A stretch of 64,000 nt of DNA from Proteobacteria bacterium UBA2363 (GTDB lineage Bacteria > Pseudomonadota > Gammaproteobacteria > Xanthomonadales > UBA2363), in NCBI GenBank assembly GCA_002344355.1, contig DDTN01000043.1:22417-86416 (forward strand). The letters run 5' to 3'. Both the position numbers and the translations under genes were made by a program. Positions 28,169 to 36,384 of this stretch are shown piece after piece. The stretch's first letter is position 1, and each line of letters starts with the position of its first letter. The notes beneath the pieces were generated by a model. It was not told the origin of the DNA. It did not search any database and was given only the letters and a program-made list of their open reading frames with translations.

Positions 28169-28681
28169 TCAGCGTGGATCGTCGCCGCCGGTGGCGGCCT
28201 CCGGCACGGCCGGCGTCAGCGCCGACCGTGCCCGCTGCGCCAGCGCCCCCGGGTCATGACACCCGGGAAAGCCGGCGCGCGCAAGTTGCACCACGGAATC
28301 GACCAGGGCCAGCAGGCGCTCGCCCAGGCCCTGCTCGAAGCGACGGACGAAGGCGGTCTCCGAGCCGGGCTCCGGCGCATGGCCGGCGGCCAGCACGAAG
28401 GCGGTCGCCTCCGGCAGCCAGGCCAGGCCGCGCGCGGCCAGTTCCGAACGCTCGCCGCTGGCCAGCTCGGCCTGGCGCAGCGCGCGTTCGGTGGCGGCGA
28501 ACAGCGACCGGCTGTAGTCCCAGGCGGCGCCGGCGTCGCCCAGGCCGGCCTGGCGCTGGCGCGCCTGCGCGACCAGGGCGCGGATCTTCTCGCTGAGGTT
28601 GGTCGCCCCGGGCACGGTGGTGCCGGCGAGGAAGGCCAGGTCGTCCTCGTCCAGGCGCAGGGTGACGGTCTGCTTGGCCAT
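28169..28681 (-). CDS. Ribbon-helix-helix-like protein heading the PspA-flotillin operon
   Basis: A 170-residue protein that I cannot name. Its first 40 residues (KQTVTLRLDEDDLAFLAG, then NLSEKIRALVAQ) follow the beta-strand plus two-helix pattern of MetJ/Arc ribbon-helix-helix DNA-binding proteins. The remaining 130 residues are predicted helical and Ala/Leu/Arg/Glu rich, without a family I recognise. It sits 22 bases before pspA, and its own upstream region contains a palindrome and a direct repeat spaced by 22 bases, so autoregulation of the operon is an attractive reading. A pure membrane-linked or scaffold role is also possible. The ATG follows GTGGAG. Confidence 0.65.
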   Translation of the reverse strand: MAKQTVTLRLDEDDLAFLAGTTVPGATNLSEKIRALVAQARQRQAGLGDAGAAWDYSRSLFAATERALRQAELASGERSELAARGLAWLPEATAFVLAAGHAPEPGSETAFVRRFEQGLGERLLALVDSVVQLARAGFPGCHDPGALAQRARSALTPAVPEAATGGDDPR

Positions 28682-28718
28682 GGCGTGCTCCACAGAGACG
28701 GATTGAACGCACTCTGCC

Positions 28719-28751
28719 ACGTTCGCAATCGATATGCAATACGTTCGTATT
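28719..28751 (-). promoter_or_regulatory. Operator/promoter candidate of the PspA-flotillin operon
   Basis: ACGTTCG (CGAACGT on the minus strand) occurs at 28719-28725 and 28741-28747, a 22-base spacing equal to two helical turns. The distal copy lies inside the perfect palindrome AATACG-TT-CGTATT (28738-28751). The stretch is much more AT-rich than its surroundings. On the minus strand TTGCAT, 17 bases and CAGAGT could form a weak promoter within it. The palindrome overlaps the ispG stop codon. Confidence 0.5.
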
Positions 28752-30012
28752 AAGCGTCGGCGGGAGACGACCCGCCGCCCCAGCGCCTGGCCACGTAGTC
28801 GTCGATCACCGCCACGAACTCCTCGGCGATCCGCTCGCCGCGCAGGGTCAGGGCCTTGGCGCCGTCGATGAACACCGGCGCCGCCGGCGCCTCGCCGGTG
28901 CCCGGCAGGGAGATCCCGATGTCGGCATGGCGGCTCTCGCCGGGACCGTTGACCACGCAGCCCATCACCGCCAGCGACAGGTTCTCGACACCCGGGTAGC
29001 GCAGCTTCCAGTCCGGCATGCGCTCGCGGACATGGTCGGTGACCTGCCGGGCCAGCGCCTGGAAGAAGGTCGAGGTGGTCCGGCCGCAGCCCGGGCAGGC
29101 GGTGACCATCGGCGCGAAGGCGCGCAGGCCCAGGGTCTGCAGCAGTTCCTGGGCGACCACCACCTCGTCGCTGCGCGACTGGCCAGGTTCGGGGGTCAGG
29201 GAGATGCGGATGGTGTCGCCGATGCCCTCCTGCAGCAGCACCGCCAGGGCGGCGGCCGAGGCGACGATGCCCTTGCTGCCCATGCCGGCCTCGGTGAGGC
29301 CCAGGTGCAGGGCGTGGTCGCTGCGCCGGGCCAGGTCGCGGTACACCGCGATCAGCTCCTGCACGCCCGAGACCTTGGCCGACAGCACGATGCGCTCGCG
29401 CGCCAGGCCCAGTTCCTCGGCGCGCGCCGCCGAATCCAGCGCCGAGCGCACCAGCGCCTCGCGGAGCACCCGTCCCGAGTCCCAGGGCTGCGCCCGGGCG
29501 CTGTTCTCGTCCATCAGGCGCGCCGCCAGCGCCTGGTCCAGGGACCCCCAGTTGACGCCGATGCGCACCGGCTTGCCGTTGGCGATCGCGGTCTCGACGA
29601 TGGCGGAGAACTGGCTGTCCTTCTTCTGGCCGAAGCCGACGTTGCCCGGATTGATCCGGTACTTGGCCAGCGCCCGTGCGCAGGCCGGCTCGGCGGCCAG
29701 CAGCTGGTGGCCGTTGTAGTGGAAGTCGCCGACCAGGGGCACCGGCACGTTCATCAGGTCCAGCTTCTCGCGGATCCTGGGTACCGCGGCCGCCGCCTCG
29801 GGGGTGTTCACGGTGACCCGCACCAGTTCCGATCCGGCGCGCCACAACTGCGCCACCTGGCGCACCGTGCCGGCGACGTCGGCGGTGTCGGTGTTGGTCA
29901 TCGACTGCACCACCACCGGCGCGCCGCCACCCACCAGCACGCCGTCGACGCGCACGGCGCGGCTGGCGCGACGCGGCGCGGGGCCGAAGCGGTCGGGGCT
30001 GTCCTGGCTCAT
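28750..30012 (-). CDS. ispG: 4-hydroxy-3-methylbut-2-enyl diphosphate synthase
   Basis: A 420-residue cytosolic 4Fe-4S enzyme of the MEP isoprenoid pathway (GcpE). It converts 2-C-methylerythritol cyclodiphosphate to HMBDP. Start features include PVVVQSMTNTDTADV and RVTVNTPEAA, and GDFHYNGH is the characteristic early motif. The iron-sulfur cysteines are in TACPGCGRT and VMGCVVNGPGES near the end, a full set. The length fits the proteobacterial short form. The long GCGR-to-NGPGES spacing is normal for the family. It reads toward the RHH-PspA operon, whose operator candidate overlaps its TAA stop, and is divergent from xseA across 157 bases. Confidence 0.96.
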   Translation of the reverse strand: MSQDSPDRFGPAPRRASRAVRVDGVLVGGGAPVVVQSMTNTDTADVAGTVRQVAQLWRAGSELVRVTVNTPEAAAAVPRIREKLDLMNVPVPLVGDFHYNGHQLLAAEPACARALAKYRINPGNVGFGQKKDSQFSAIVETAIANGKPVRIGVNWGSLDQALAARLMDENSARAQPWDSGRVLREALVRSALDSAARAEELGLARERIVLSAKVSGVQELIAVYRDLARRSDHALHLGLTEAGMGSKGIVASAAALAVLLQEGIGDTIRISLTPEPGQSRSDEVVVAQELLQTLGLRAFAPMVTACPGCGRTTSTFFQALARQVTDHVRERMPDWKLRYPGVENLSLAVMGCVVNGPGESRHADIGISLPGTGEAPAAPVFIDGAKALTLRGERIAEEFVAVIDDYVARRWGGGSSPADA

Positions 30013-30169
30013 CGTGTTGCCTGTGCGCTTGCTGTCCGGAACGGGACGGGGCGGTTGAGCGGGCCGGGGCTTTCGCCCAGACTGGACGGCCGCACGCAGC
30101 CGACCGGACCATGCACCGCCCGCCGAGAACCGCGACCGCCCTGCCGGCGCCAGAGTGTAACCGGCGGCC

Positions 30170-31531
30170 ATGACCGGCGCCCCCGCGGCCAACGAGATCC
30201 TGACCCCGACCCGGCTCAACCGCCTGGTCCGGCAACTGCTGGGCGACGCCCTGCCCCTGCTGTGGATCGAGGGCGAACTCTCCAACCTGGCGCGGCCGGC
30301 CTCCGGCCACCTGTACTTCACGCTCAAGGATGCCGGCGCCCAGGTGCGCTGCGCGATGTTCCGCAACCGCGCCGCCCTGCTGCGCTTCCGGCCGGCCGAC
30401 GGCGCGCAGGTGCGCCTGCGCGGCCGGGTCGACCTGTACGAGGCGCGCGGCGAGTACCAGCTGATCGCCGAGCACATGGAGGCCGCCGGTGCCGGCGCCC
30501 TGCAGCAGGCCTACGAGGCGCTGAAGGCGAAGCTGGCCGCCGAGGGCCTGTTCGACAGCGCCCGCAAACGGCCGCTGCCGCTGCTGCCGCGGCGCCTGGC
30601 GGTGATCACCTCGCCTTCCGGCGCGGCGGTCCGCGACGTGATCGCGGTGCTGCGCCGGCGCTTCCCGCTGCTGCCGGTCGACGTGGTTCCGGCGCCCGTG
30701 CAGGGCGCCGAGGCGGTACCGGCCCTGCGCGAGCGGCTGCGCGCGGTGGCCGCCGCCGGCCGCCACGACGTCGTCCTGCTGACCCGCGGCGGCGGCTCGA
30801 TCGAGGACCTGTGGGCGTTCAACGACGAACAGCTGGCGCGCGACATCGCCGCCTGCGCGATCCCGGTGGTGGCGGCGATCGGCCACGAGGTCGACGTCAC
30901 CCTGGCCGAGCTGGCCGCCGACCTGCGCGCCGCCACGCCGTCGGCGGCCGCCGAGGCGATCAGCCCGGACGGCGCCCTGCTGGCGCGGCGCCTGGACGAC
31001 CTTGCCGGCCGCGTGCAACGCGCCCTGGGTCGCCGCTTGCTGGACATGGCGCAGCGGGCCGATGCCGCACGCCGGCGCCTGGGCCTGCTCGATCCGCGCC
31101 GCCGGCTGGCCCAGGTGCGCGAACGCGCCCTGCTGGCGCGGCGACGCCTGCGCCGTGGTCTGGAGAACCGGCTGCGCTGGCAGGCCGCTCGCCTGCAGGC
31201 ACTGCGCCTGCGCCTTGACGCCCAGCACCCCCAGCGGCGCCTTTCCCGCCTGAACGAGCTGCTCGGGGAACGACTGGACCGCCTGCGCCTCGCCGAAGCG
31301 GCGCGCCGCCGCCAGGCCGAGGGCCGGCTGCGCGAGGCCGCCCGCGCCCTGCATGCGCTGAGTCCGCTGCGCACGCTGGAGCGCGGCTGGGCGGTCCTGC
31401 TCGACCCACGGGACCGTCGCCTGCTGGCCAGCACCACCGCGGTGGCGGCCGCCGGCCAGGTCATCGCGCGCCTGGCCGACGGCGAGATCGACCTGGACGT
31501 CGCGGGGCCACCGCGCCACATCGGCGACTGA
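30170..31531 (+). CDS. xseA: Exodeoxyribonuclease VII large subunit
   Basis: A 453-residue subunit that, with small subunit XseB, degrades single-stranded DNA from both ends to oligonucleotides. The N-terminal OB-fold domain has LLWIEGELSNLARPASGHLYFTLKD at about 32-56. The catalytic part has ITSPSGAAVRDV, LLTRGGGSIEDLWAFNDE and AIGHEVDVTLAE, all family signatures. A long coiled coil with RR-rich heptads (about 275-400) forms the stalk for XseB, ending in LSPLRTLERGWAVL. The stop overlaps the ATG of the next gene by one base. xseB is not in this window. The ATG at 30170 has no strong Shine-Dalgarno, and the divergent gap to ispG is short. Confidence 0.96.
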   Translation: MTGAPAANEILTPTRLNRLVRQLLGDALPLLWIEGELSNLARPASGHLYFTLKDAGAQVRCAMFRNRAALLRFRPADGAQVRLRGRVDLYEARGEYQLIAEHMEAAGAGALQQAYEALKAKLAAEGLFDSARKRPLPLLPRRLAVITSPSGAAVRDVIAVLRRRFPLLPVDVVPAPVQGAEAVPALRERLRAVAAAGRHDVVLLTRGGGSIEDLWAFNDEQLARDIAACAIPVVAAIGHEVDVTLAELAADLRAATPSAAAEAISPDGALLARRLDDLAGRVQRALGRRLLDMAQRADAARRRLGLLDPRRRLAQVRERALLARRRLRRGLENRLRWQAARLQALRLRLDAQHPQRRLSRLNELLGERLDRLRLAEAARRRQAEGRLREAARALHALSPLRTLERGWAVLLDPRDRRLLASTTAVAAAGQVIARLADGEIDLDVAGPPRHIGD

Positions 31532-32124
31532 TGGAGACGCTCGAAGCGATCGCGCACCACGAGATGCTGGTGCAGCGCAGCCGCTTCCTGGCCTGGGCGG
31601 CGCCGGTGGCCGACCCCGAGGCCGCGCTGGCGTTCATCGCCGGGCGGCGCCAGCCCGACGCCAGCCATGCCTGCTGGGCGTTCCGGGTCGGCCAGCAGTA
31701 CCGCAGCAGCGACGATGGCGAGCCGGCCGGCACCGCCGGGCGGCCGATCCTGGCCGCCATCGACGGCCAGGGCCTGGACCAGGTCGCGGTGGTGGTGCTG
31801 CGCTGGTTCGGCGGCATCAAGCTCGGCGCCGGCGGCCTGGTCCGCGCCTACGGCGGCTGCGCGGCGCAGTGCCTGCGGCTGGCGCCGCGGCGCCGGCTGC
31901 GCGCGCTGACCCGGCTGTCGGTGACCGTCGACTTCCCGCTGGAAGCGCCGGTCCGCGCCCTGCTCGACGGCCACGACGCGGCCCCGGAAGGGGTCGACTA
32001 CGGCAGCGCCGGCCTGTGCATGGCGGTGTCGGTGCCGACCGACCGGGTGGATGCGCTGTGTGCGGCCCTGGTCGACCTGAGCCGCGGCGCGGTGCGCATC
32101 GAAGGGCAGGAGACGGGCCCCTGA
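31531..32124 (+). CDS. yigZ: IMPACT/YigZ family protein
   Basis: A 197-residue protein of the YigZ/IMPACT family, tied to translation stress and ribosome or GCN2-related regulation in other organisms; its exact bacterial role is open. The hallmark is in RSRFLAWAAPVADPEAALAF, then DASHACWAFRVG, SDDGEPAGTAGRPIL, and VVVLRWFGGIKLGAGGLVRAY. The second ferredoxin-like half is shorter (about 125-190). It starts inside the xseA stop (TGATG), so it is translated from the same message. A weak GC-rich hairpin lies downstream at 32187-32203. Confidence 0.9.
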   Translation: METLEAIAHHEMLVQRSRFLAWAAPVADPEAALAFIAGRRQPDASHACWAFRVGQQYRSSDDGEPAGTAGRPILAAIDGQGLDQVAVVVLRWFGGIKLGAGGLVRAYGGCAAQCLRLAPRRRLRALTRLSVTVDFPLEAPVRALLDGHDAAPEGVDYGSAGLCMAVSVPTDRVDALCAALVDLSRGAVRIEGQETGP

Positions 32125-32186
32125 CGGCACGGTCCCTGGTGGTGGCTCCGTAGAGGGGCGGAACCCGCCTCCAGGTTCCTCGGGGC

Positions 32187-32203
32187 CGCCCCGATGCGGG
32201 GCG
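32187..32203 (+). terminator. Weak hairpin after yigZ
   Basis: CGCCCCG-ATG-CGGGGCG forms a seven-base stem (extendable with one mismatch) 63 bases after the yigZ stop. No T tract follows, so termination is only possible. Confidence 0.25.
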
Positions 32204-32269
32204 CCCGCTTCCGTGAGGACCTCGCCCGGTCTGCTAGAGTCCAGCGTCCTGTGTCGTGACGTCCGATCC

Positions 32270-33508
32270 ATGAAACGCACCCGGCCCGGTCGCCCGGCCC
32301 TGCGCGTTGCCGCGCTGGCACTGGCCTGCCTGGCCCTTGCCGGCCTGCTCCCGGCGTTCGCCCAGCCGCCCGCCGGCGACGCCGCGCCGGCCGTCGCCGG
32401 GGACGCCGGGGCCCTGGGCCGCGACGTCTTCCTGCTGTTCTTCTACGTCGGGCTGGCGCTGGTGTTCTCGTTCCTGTGCTCGGTCGCCGAGGCCGTGCTG
32501 CTCAGCATCACGCCCAGCTACGTGGCGGAGCTGCGCGAGCGCGACCCGCGCCGGGCCGAACGGCTGGACCGCCTGAAGGGCGACAACATCGACCGTTCGC
32601 TGGCCGCCATCCTGACCGTCAACACGGTCGCCCATACGCTGGGTGCCGTGGGCGCCGGATCCAAGGCGACCGCCGTGTTCGGCGATGCCCTGTTCGGGGT
32701 GTTCTCGGCGGTGCTCACCCTGCTCATCCTGTTCCTGTCGGAGATCGTCCCGAAGACCATCGGCGCGGTGCACTGGCGGCGGCTGACCGGCTTCACCGAG
32801 GCCTACGTGCGCCTGCTGATCCTCGCCATGTACCCGCTGATCCGCCTGTCCGAGCTGGTGACGCGGCTGATCTCGCGGGGCCAGAAGGTGCACGTCTTCA
32901 GCCGCGACGAGTTCATCGCCATGACCGACCTGGGCCAGAGCAGCGGCCAGATCGACGAACGGGAGAGCCGGGTGATCCGCAACCTGTTCCGGTTCAAGGC
33001 GCTGACCGCGGCCGACGTGATGACGCCACGACCGGTGATGGTCACCCTGCCGGCCGGGATGACGGTCGCCGAAGCCTACGGGTTGCGCGACCAGATCCCG
33101 TTCTCGCGCCTGCCGCTGCACGGCCAGGACCGGGACGACATCCCCGGCTTCGTGCTCTACGAGGACATCCTGCTCGCCCACCTGCGCGGCCAGGACACCG
33201 AACCGGTGTCGATCCTGCGTCGCGACCTGCTCGCGGTCCCGGCCGGAAGCACGCTGACCATGCTCCTGGAGAACCTGCTCAGGCAGCGCCAGCACATCGC
33301 CCTGGTGGTCGGCGAGTTCGGGGAGACGCGCGGCGTGGTCACGCTCGAGGACCTGGTCGAGACCCTGCTCGGCGAGGAGATCCTCGACGAGGGCGACACC
33401 GTCGCCGACATGCAGGCCATGGCCCGCCAGCTGTGGCGCAAGCGGGCCAAGGCGATCGGCGTGTCGCCGGACGATTTCCTGCCCACCGGCGACGCCGCCA
33501 GGCGCTAG
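32270..33508 (+). CDS. CNNM (DUF21)-CBS domain membrane protein
   Basis: A 412-residue inner-membrane protein of the CNNM/CorC family, linked to Mg2+ or Co2+ export and resistance. After an N-terminal signal-like segment (about 10-30), the DUF21 transmembrane domain spans about 50-190. It contains SFLCSVAEAVLLSITPSYV and FLSEIVPKTIGAVHWRR, the latter being the hallmark acidic-Pro-Lys motif. A CBS pair follows (about 215-335): TAADVMTPRPVMVTLPAG, and LVVGEFGETRGVVTLEDLVETLLGEEILDE. The C-terminal CorC_HlyC domain of longer relatives is reduced to a short basic tail. ATG at 32270 is 30 bases from a TAGAGT hexamer (32235-32240) that could serve as -10. Confidence 0.9.
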   Translation: MKRTRPGRPALRVAALALACLALAGLLPAFAQPPAGDAAPAVAGDAGALGRDVFLLFFYVGLALVFSFLCSVAEAVLLSITPSYVAELRERDPRRAERLDRLKGDNIDRSLAAILTVNTVAHTLGAVGAGSKATAVFGDALFGVFSAVLTLLILFLSEIVPKTIGAVHWRRLTGFTEAYVRLLILAMYPLIRLSELVTRLISRGQKVHVFSRDEFIAMTDLGQSSGQIDERESRVIRNLFRFKALTAADVMTPRPVMVTLPAGMTVAEAYGLRDQIPFSRLPLHGQDRDDIPGFVLYEDILLAHLRGQDTEPVSILRRDLLAVPAGSTLTMLLENLLRQRQHIALVVGEFGETRGVVTLEDLVETLLGEEILDEGDTVADMQAMARQLWRKRAKAIGVSPDDFLPTGDAARR

Positions 33509-33751
33509 CCGCGGCGCAACCGCAGGCTTCCGGGGGATCGCCGCTGGCACCTGGGCGGACCGGCCGGCGCGTGCGCCGCCGGGCTGCGCGTGCTCCGTCC
33601 GGCGTCCCGGCCATCGCCGGCGGACGGCCGACGGCTGATCGGGGCCGGCCCGGCAGGGCGCGACGCGTTGCGCCGCCCTGCGGCGTCGCTGAACGGGGGA
33701 CGCGGGACGGCCTTGTCGGCGCCTTGATCCGCCGCCATCCAGGATGCGGTG

Positions 33752-34768
33752 ATGCCCGATCTGCTCGAACTCCGGCCCGAGGGCCTGTACTGCCCGGCCG
33801 GCGACTTCCATATCGACCCGATGCGGCCGGTGCCGCGGGCCGTGCTCACCCATGGCCACGCCGACCACGCGCGCGCGGGCAGCGCCCGTTACTGGGCGGC
33901 ACGGCCGGGCCTGGGCATCCTGGCTCATCGCCTGGGTGCCGGGTCACCGGTCGAGGGCGTCGACTACGGCGAGCGGTTCCAGCTCGGCGACGCCACCGTC
34001 TCGCTGCACCCGGCCGGCCACGTGCTGGGCTCGGCCCAGGTGCGCATCGAGGTCGACGGCCGGGTCTGGGCGGTCAGCGGCGACTACAAGCGCGCGCCCG
34101 ATCCGACCTGCGCGCCGTTCGAGCCGGTCCCTTGCGACGTGTTCGTCTCCGAATCGACCTTTGCCCTGCCGGTGTACCGCTGGCCGGCGACCGACGAGGT
34201 GGTCGACGACCTGCTGGCCTGGTGGGACCAGTGCGTGCGCGACCGGCGTCCGGCCGTGCTGCTGTGCTACGCCCTCGGCAAGGCGCAGCGCCTGCTCGCC
34301 GAACTCGCCCTGCGCGTCGACCGCCCGGTGCACCTGCACGGCGCCCTGGTGCCCCTGGTCGAGGTCTACCGGCACGCCGGCGTCGCCATGGTGCCCACCG
34401 TGGCGGTCAGCGACAGCCCGCGGGGCCGCGACTTCGCCGGCGAGCTGGTGCTGGCGCCGCCGTCGGCGGCCGGCACCCCGTGGCTGCGCCGGTTCCGGGG
34501 CGCCTCGCTGGCCTTCGCCTCGGGCTGGATGCTGCTGCGCGGCAACCGGCGGCGGCGCAACGTCGAGCGCGGCTTCGTGCTGTCCGACCATGCCGACTGG
34601 CCGGGCCTGGTGCGCAGCGTGCGCGACAGCGGCGCACGGCGGGTGCTGTTCGGGCACGGCCAGGGCGAGGCGATCGCCCGCTGGTTCCGCGAGCAGGGCC
34701 TGGACGCCGCCACGCCGGACCAGGCCCTGGCCGGAACGGCCCGCGACCCGCTCGGCGACGACGGCTGA
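33752..34768 (+). CDS. Ligase-associated DNA exonuclease (metallo-beta-lactamase fold)
   Basis: A 338-residue protein of the ligase-associated DNA damage response exonuclease family (beta-CASP-like metallo-beta-lactamase). The zinc motif THGHADHARAG is at about 31-41 and matches HxHxDH. Later metal and CASP-like elements are LHPAGHVLGSAQV, SGDYKRAPD, FVSESTFALP, and VLSDHADWPGLV. It is predicted to trim DNA ends before ligation in the cytosol. The start is the ATG at 33752; a GTG three bases upstream is also in frame. A gap of 243 bases precedes it, with no gene in it. The next gene starts inside its stop (TGATG), and the four genes to 39553 form one operon. Confidence 0.9.
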   Translation: MPDLLELRPEGLYCPAGDFHIDPMRPVPRAVLTHGHADHARAGSARYWAARPGLGILAHRLGAGSPVEGVDYGERFQLGDATVSLHPAGHVLGSAQVRIEVDGRVWAVSGDYKRAPDPTCAPFEPVPCDVFVSESTFALPVYRWPATDEVVDDLLAWWDQCVRDRRPAVLLCYALGKAQRLLAELALRVDRPVHLHGALVPLVEVYRHAGVAMVPTVAVSDSPRGRDFAGELVLAPPSAAGTPWLRRFRGASLAFASGWMLLRGNRRRRNVERGFVLSDHADWPGLVRSVRDSGARRVLFGHGQGEAIARWFREQGLDAATPDQALAGTARDPLGDDG

Positions 34769-36384
34769 TGCAGCGCTTCGCCGCGCTCTACCGACGCCTG
34801 GACACGCTGACCGCCACCTCCGCCAAGGTGGCCGCGCTGGCCGACTACCTGACGGCCGCGCCGGCCGCCGACGCCGCCTGGGCGATCGCCCTGCTGGGCG
34901 GCCAGCGGCCGCGCCGGCTGCTGCGTGCCGGCGAGTTGCGAACCGCCCTGGTCTCGGCCAGCGGCCTGCCCGAGTGGCTGGTCGAACACAGCCACCACCA
35001 CGTCGGCGACCTGGCCGAGACGGTCGCCCTGCTGACCGGCAACGAGTGCGACGGCAGCCGGGCGCCACCGCTTCCGACACTCGCCCGCTTCGTGGAGGAC
35101 GAACTGCTGACCCTGCCCGCCCTGGACGAGGCCGGGCGCCAGGCGCGCCTGCTGGACTGGTGGCGGCGCGCCGACCGCGATACCCGGTTCCTGATCGGCA
35201 AGCTGCTGACCGGCGGCTTCCGCGTCGGGGTCTCCCAGCGGCTGGTCACCCAGGCGCTGGCGCAGGCCAGCGGCCTGCCGGTCGAGCTGCTGGCCGAACG
35301 ACTGGCCGGCCGCTGGCAGCCCGGTGAGCGGGCGATGGCGGCGCTGCTGCGCCCTGCGCACGCCGGCGACGGTCCCGGAGAACGGCCGTATCCGTTCTTC
35401 CTGGCCTCACCGCTCTCCGACACGCCCTCGTCCCTGCCTGGCGCGCGCGAGGACTGGCTGGCCGAATGGAAGTGGGACGGCATCCGCGTGCAGGTGATCC
35501 GGCGCGGCGACACCGTGGCGCTGTGGTCGCGCGGCGAGGAGCGCCTGGATGGCCGCTTCCCGGAGATCGAGGCCGCGGCGCTGGCCTTGCCGCCGGGCAC
35601 CGTGCTGGACGGCGAGCTGCTGGCCTGGCGCGACGATGCGCCGTTGCCGTTCAACGTCCTGCAGAAGCGGATCGGCCGCCTGCGGCCCTCGGCGCGCAGC
35701 CAGGCCGAACAGCCGGTCGCGGTGCTCGCCTACGACCTGCTCGAGTGGCGCGGCGAGGACCTGCGCGAGGCGCCGCTGCGGCACCGGCGGCAGACCCTGG
35801 CCGACTGCCTTGCGACCCTCGCCGCGCCGCGCCTGCGCCTGTCGCCGGCGCTGCCGGCGGCCGACTGGCAGGCACTGGCCCGGCACAGGGAGGACGCGCG
35901 GTCGCGCGGCGTCGAAGGGCTGATGCTGAAGCGGCTGGACAGTCCCTACCGCGCCGGGCGCCGGCGCGGCGACTGGTGGAAGTGGAAGATCGATCCCTAC
36001 ACCCTGGACTGCGTGCTGGTCTACGCCCAGGCCGGGCACGGTCGCCGCGCCACCCTGTACACCGATTACACCTTCGCGGTCTGGGACGGCGATGCCCTGG
36101 TGCCGGTGGCGAAGGCCTACTCGGGCCTGTCGGACGCGGAGATCCTGTCCCTGGACCGCTGGATCCGGCCGCACACCCGCGAGCGCTTCGGTCCGGTGCG
36201 CGCGGTCGAGCCGGTGCAGGTCTTCGAGCTGGCCTTCGAGGGCATCGCGTCCTCGAACCGGCACAAGTCCGGCGTCGCGGTGCGCTTCCCGCGCATCCTG
36301 CGCTGGCGCACCGACAAGACCGCCGCCGATGCGGACACCCTGGCGACGCTGCGCGCGCTGGCGATGCCCTCCGCGCCGCCATGA
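34768..36384 (+). CDS. ATP-dependent DNA ligase of the repair operon
   Basis: A 538-residue ATP-dependent ligase of the bacterial type carried in the exonuclease-ligase-helicase-PdeM cluster; such enzymes seal nicks in repair and are additional to the NAD-dependent LigA. The N-terminal alpha-helical DNA-binding domain (about 1-200) resembles archaeal/eukaryotic ligase I. Motif I is EWKWDGIR with Lys235 as the AMP acceptor. Other motifs are SRGEERLDGRFPE, LDGELLAW, FNVLQKRIGR, EGLMLKRLDSPYRAGRR and WWKWKID. An OB-fold domain ends the protein with VRFPRILRWRTDK. Neighbours overlap by one base upstream and four downstream, showing tight coupling. Confidence 0.95.
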   Translation: MQRFAALYRRLDTLTATSAKVAALADYLTAAPAADAAWAIALLGGQRPRRLLRAGELRTALVSASGLPEWLVEHSHHHVGDLAETVALLTGNECDGSRAPPLPTLARFVEDELLTLPALDEAGRQARLLDWWRRADRDTRFLIGKLLTGGFRVGVSQRLVTQALAQASGLPVELLAERLAGRWQPGERAMAALLRPAHAGDGPGERPYPFFLASPLSDTPSSLPGAREDWLAEWKWDGIRVQVIRRGDTVALWSRGEERLDGRFPEIEAAALALPPGTVLDGELLAWRDDAPLPFNVLQKRIGRLRPSARSQAEQPVAVLAYDLLEWRGEDLREAPLRHRRQTLADCLATLAAPRLRLSPALPAADWQALARHREDARSRGVEGLMLKRLDSPYRAGRRRGDWWKWKIDPYTLDCVLVYAQAGHGRRATLYTDYTFAVWDGDALVPVAKAYSGLSDAEILSLDRWIRPHTRERFGPVRAVEPVQVFELAFEGIASSNRHKSGVAVRFPRILRWRTDKTAADADTLATLRALAMPSAPP

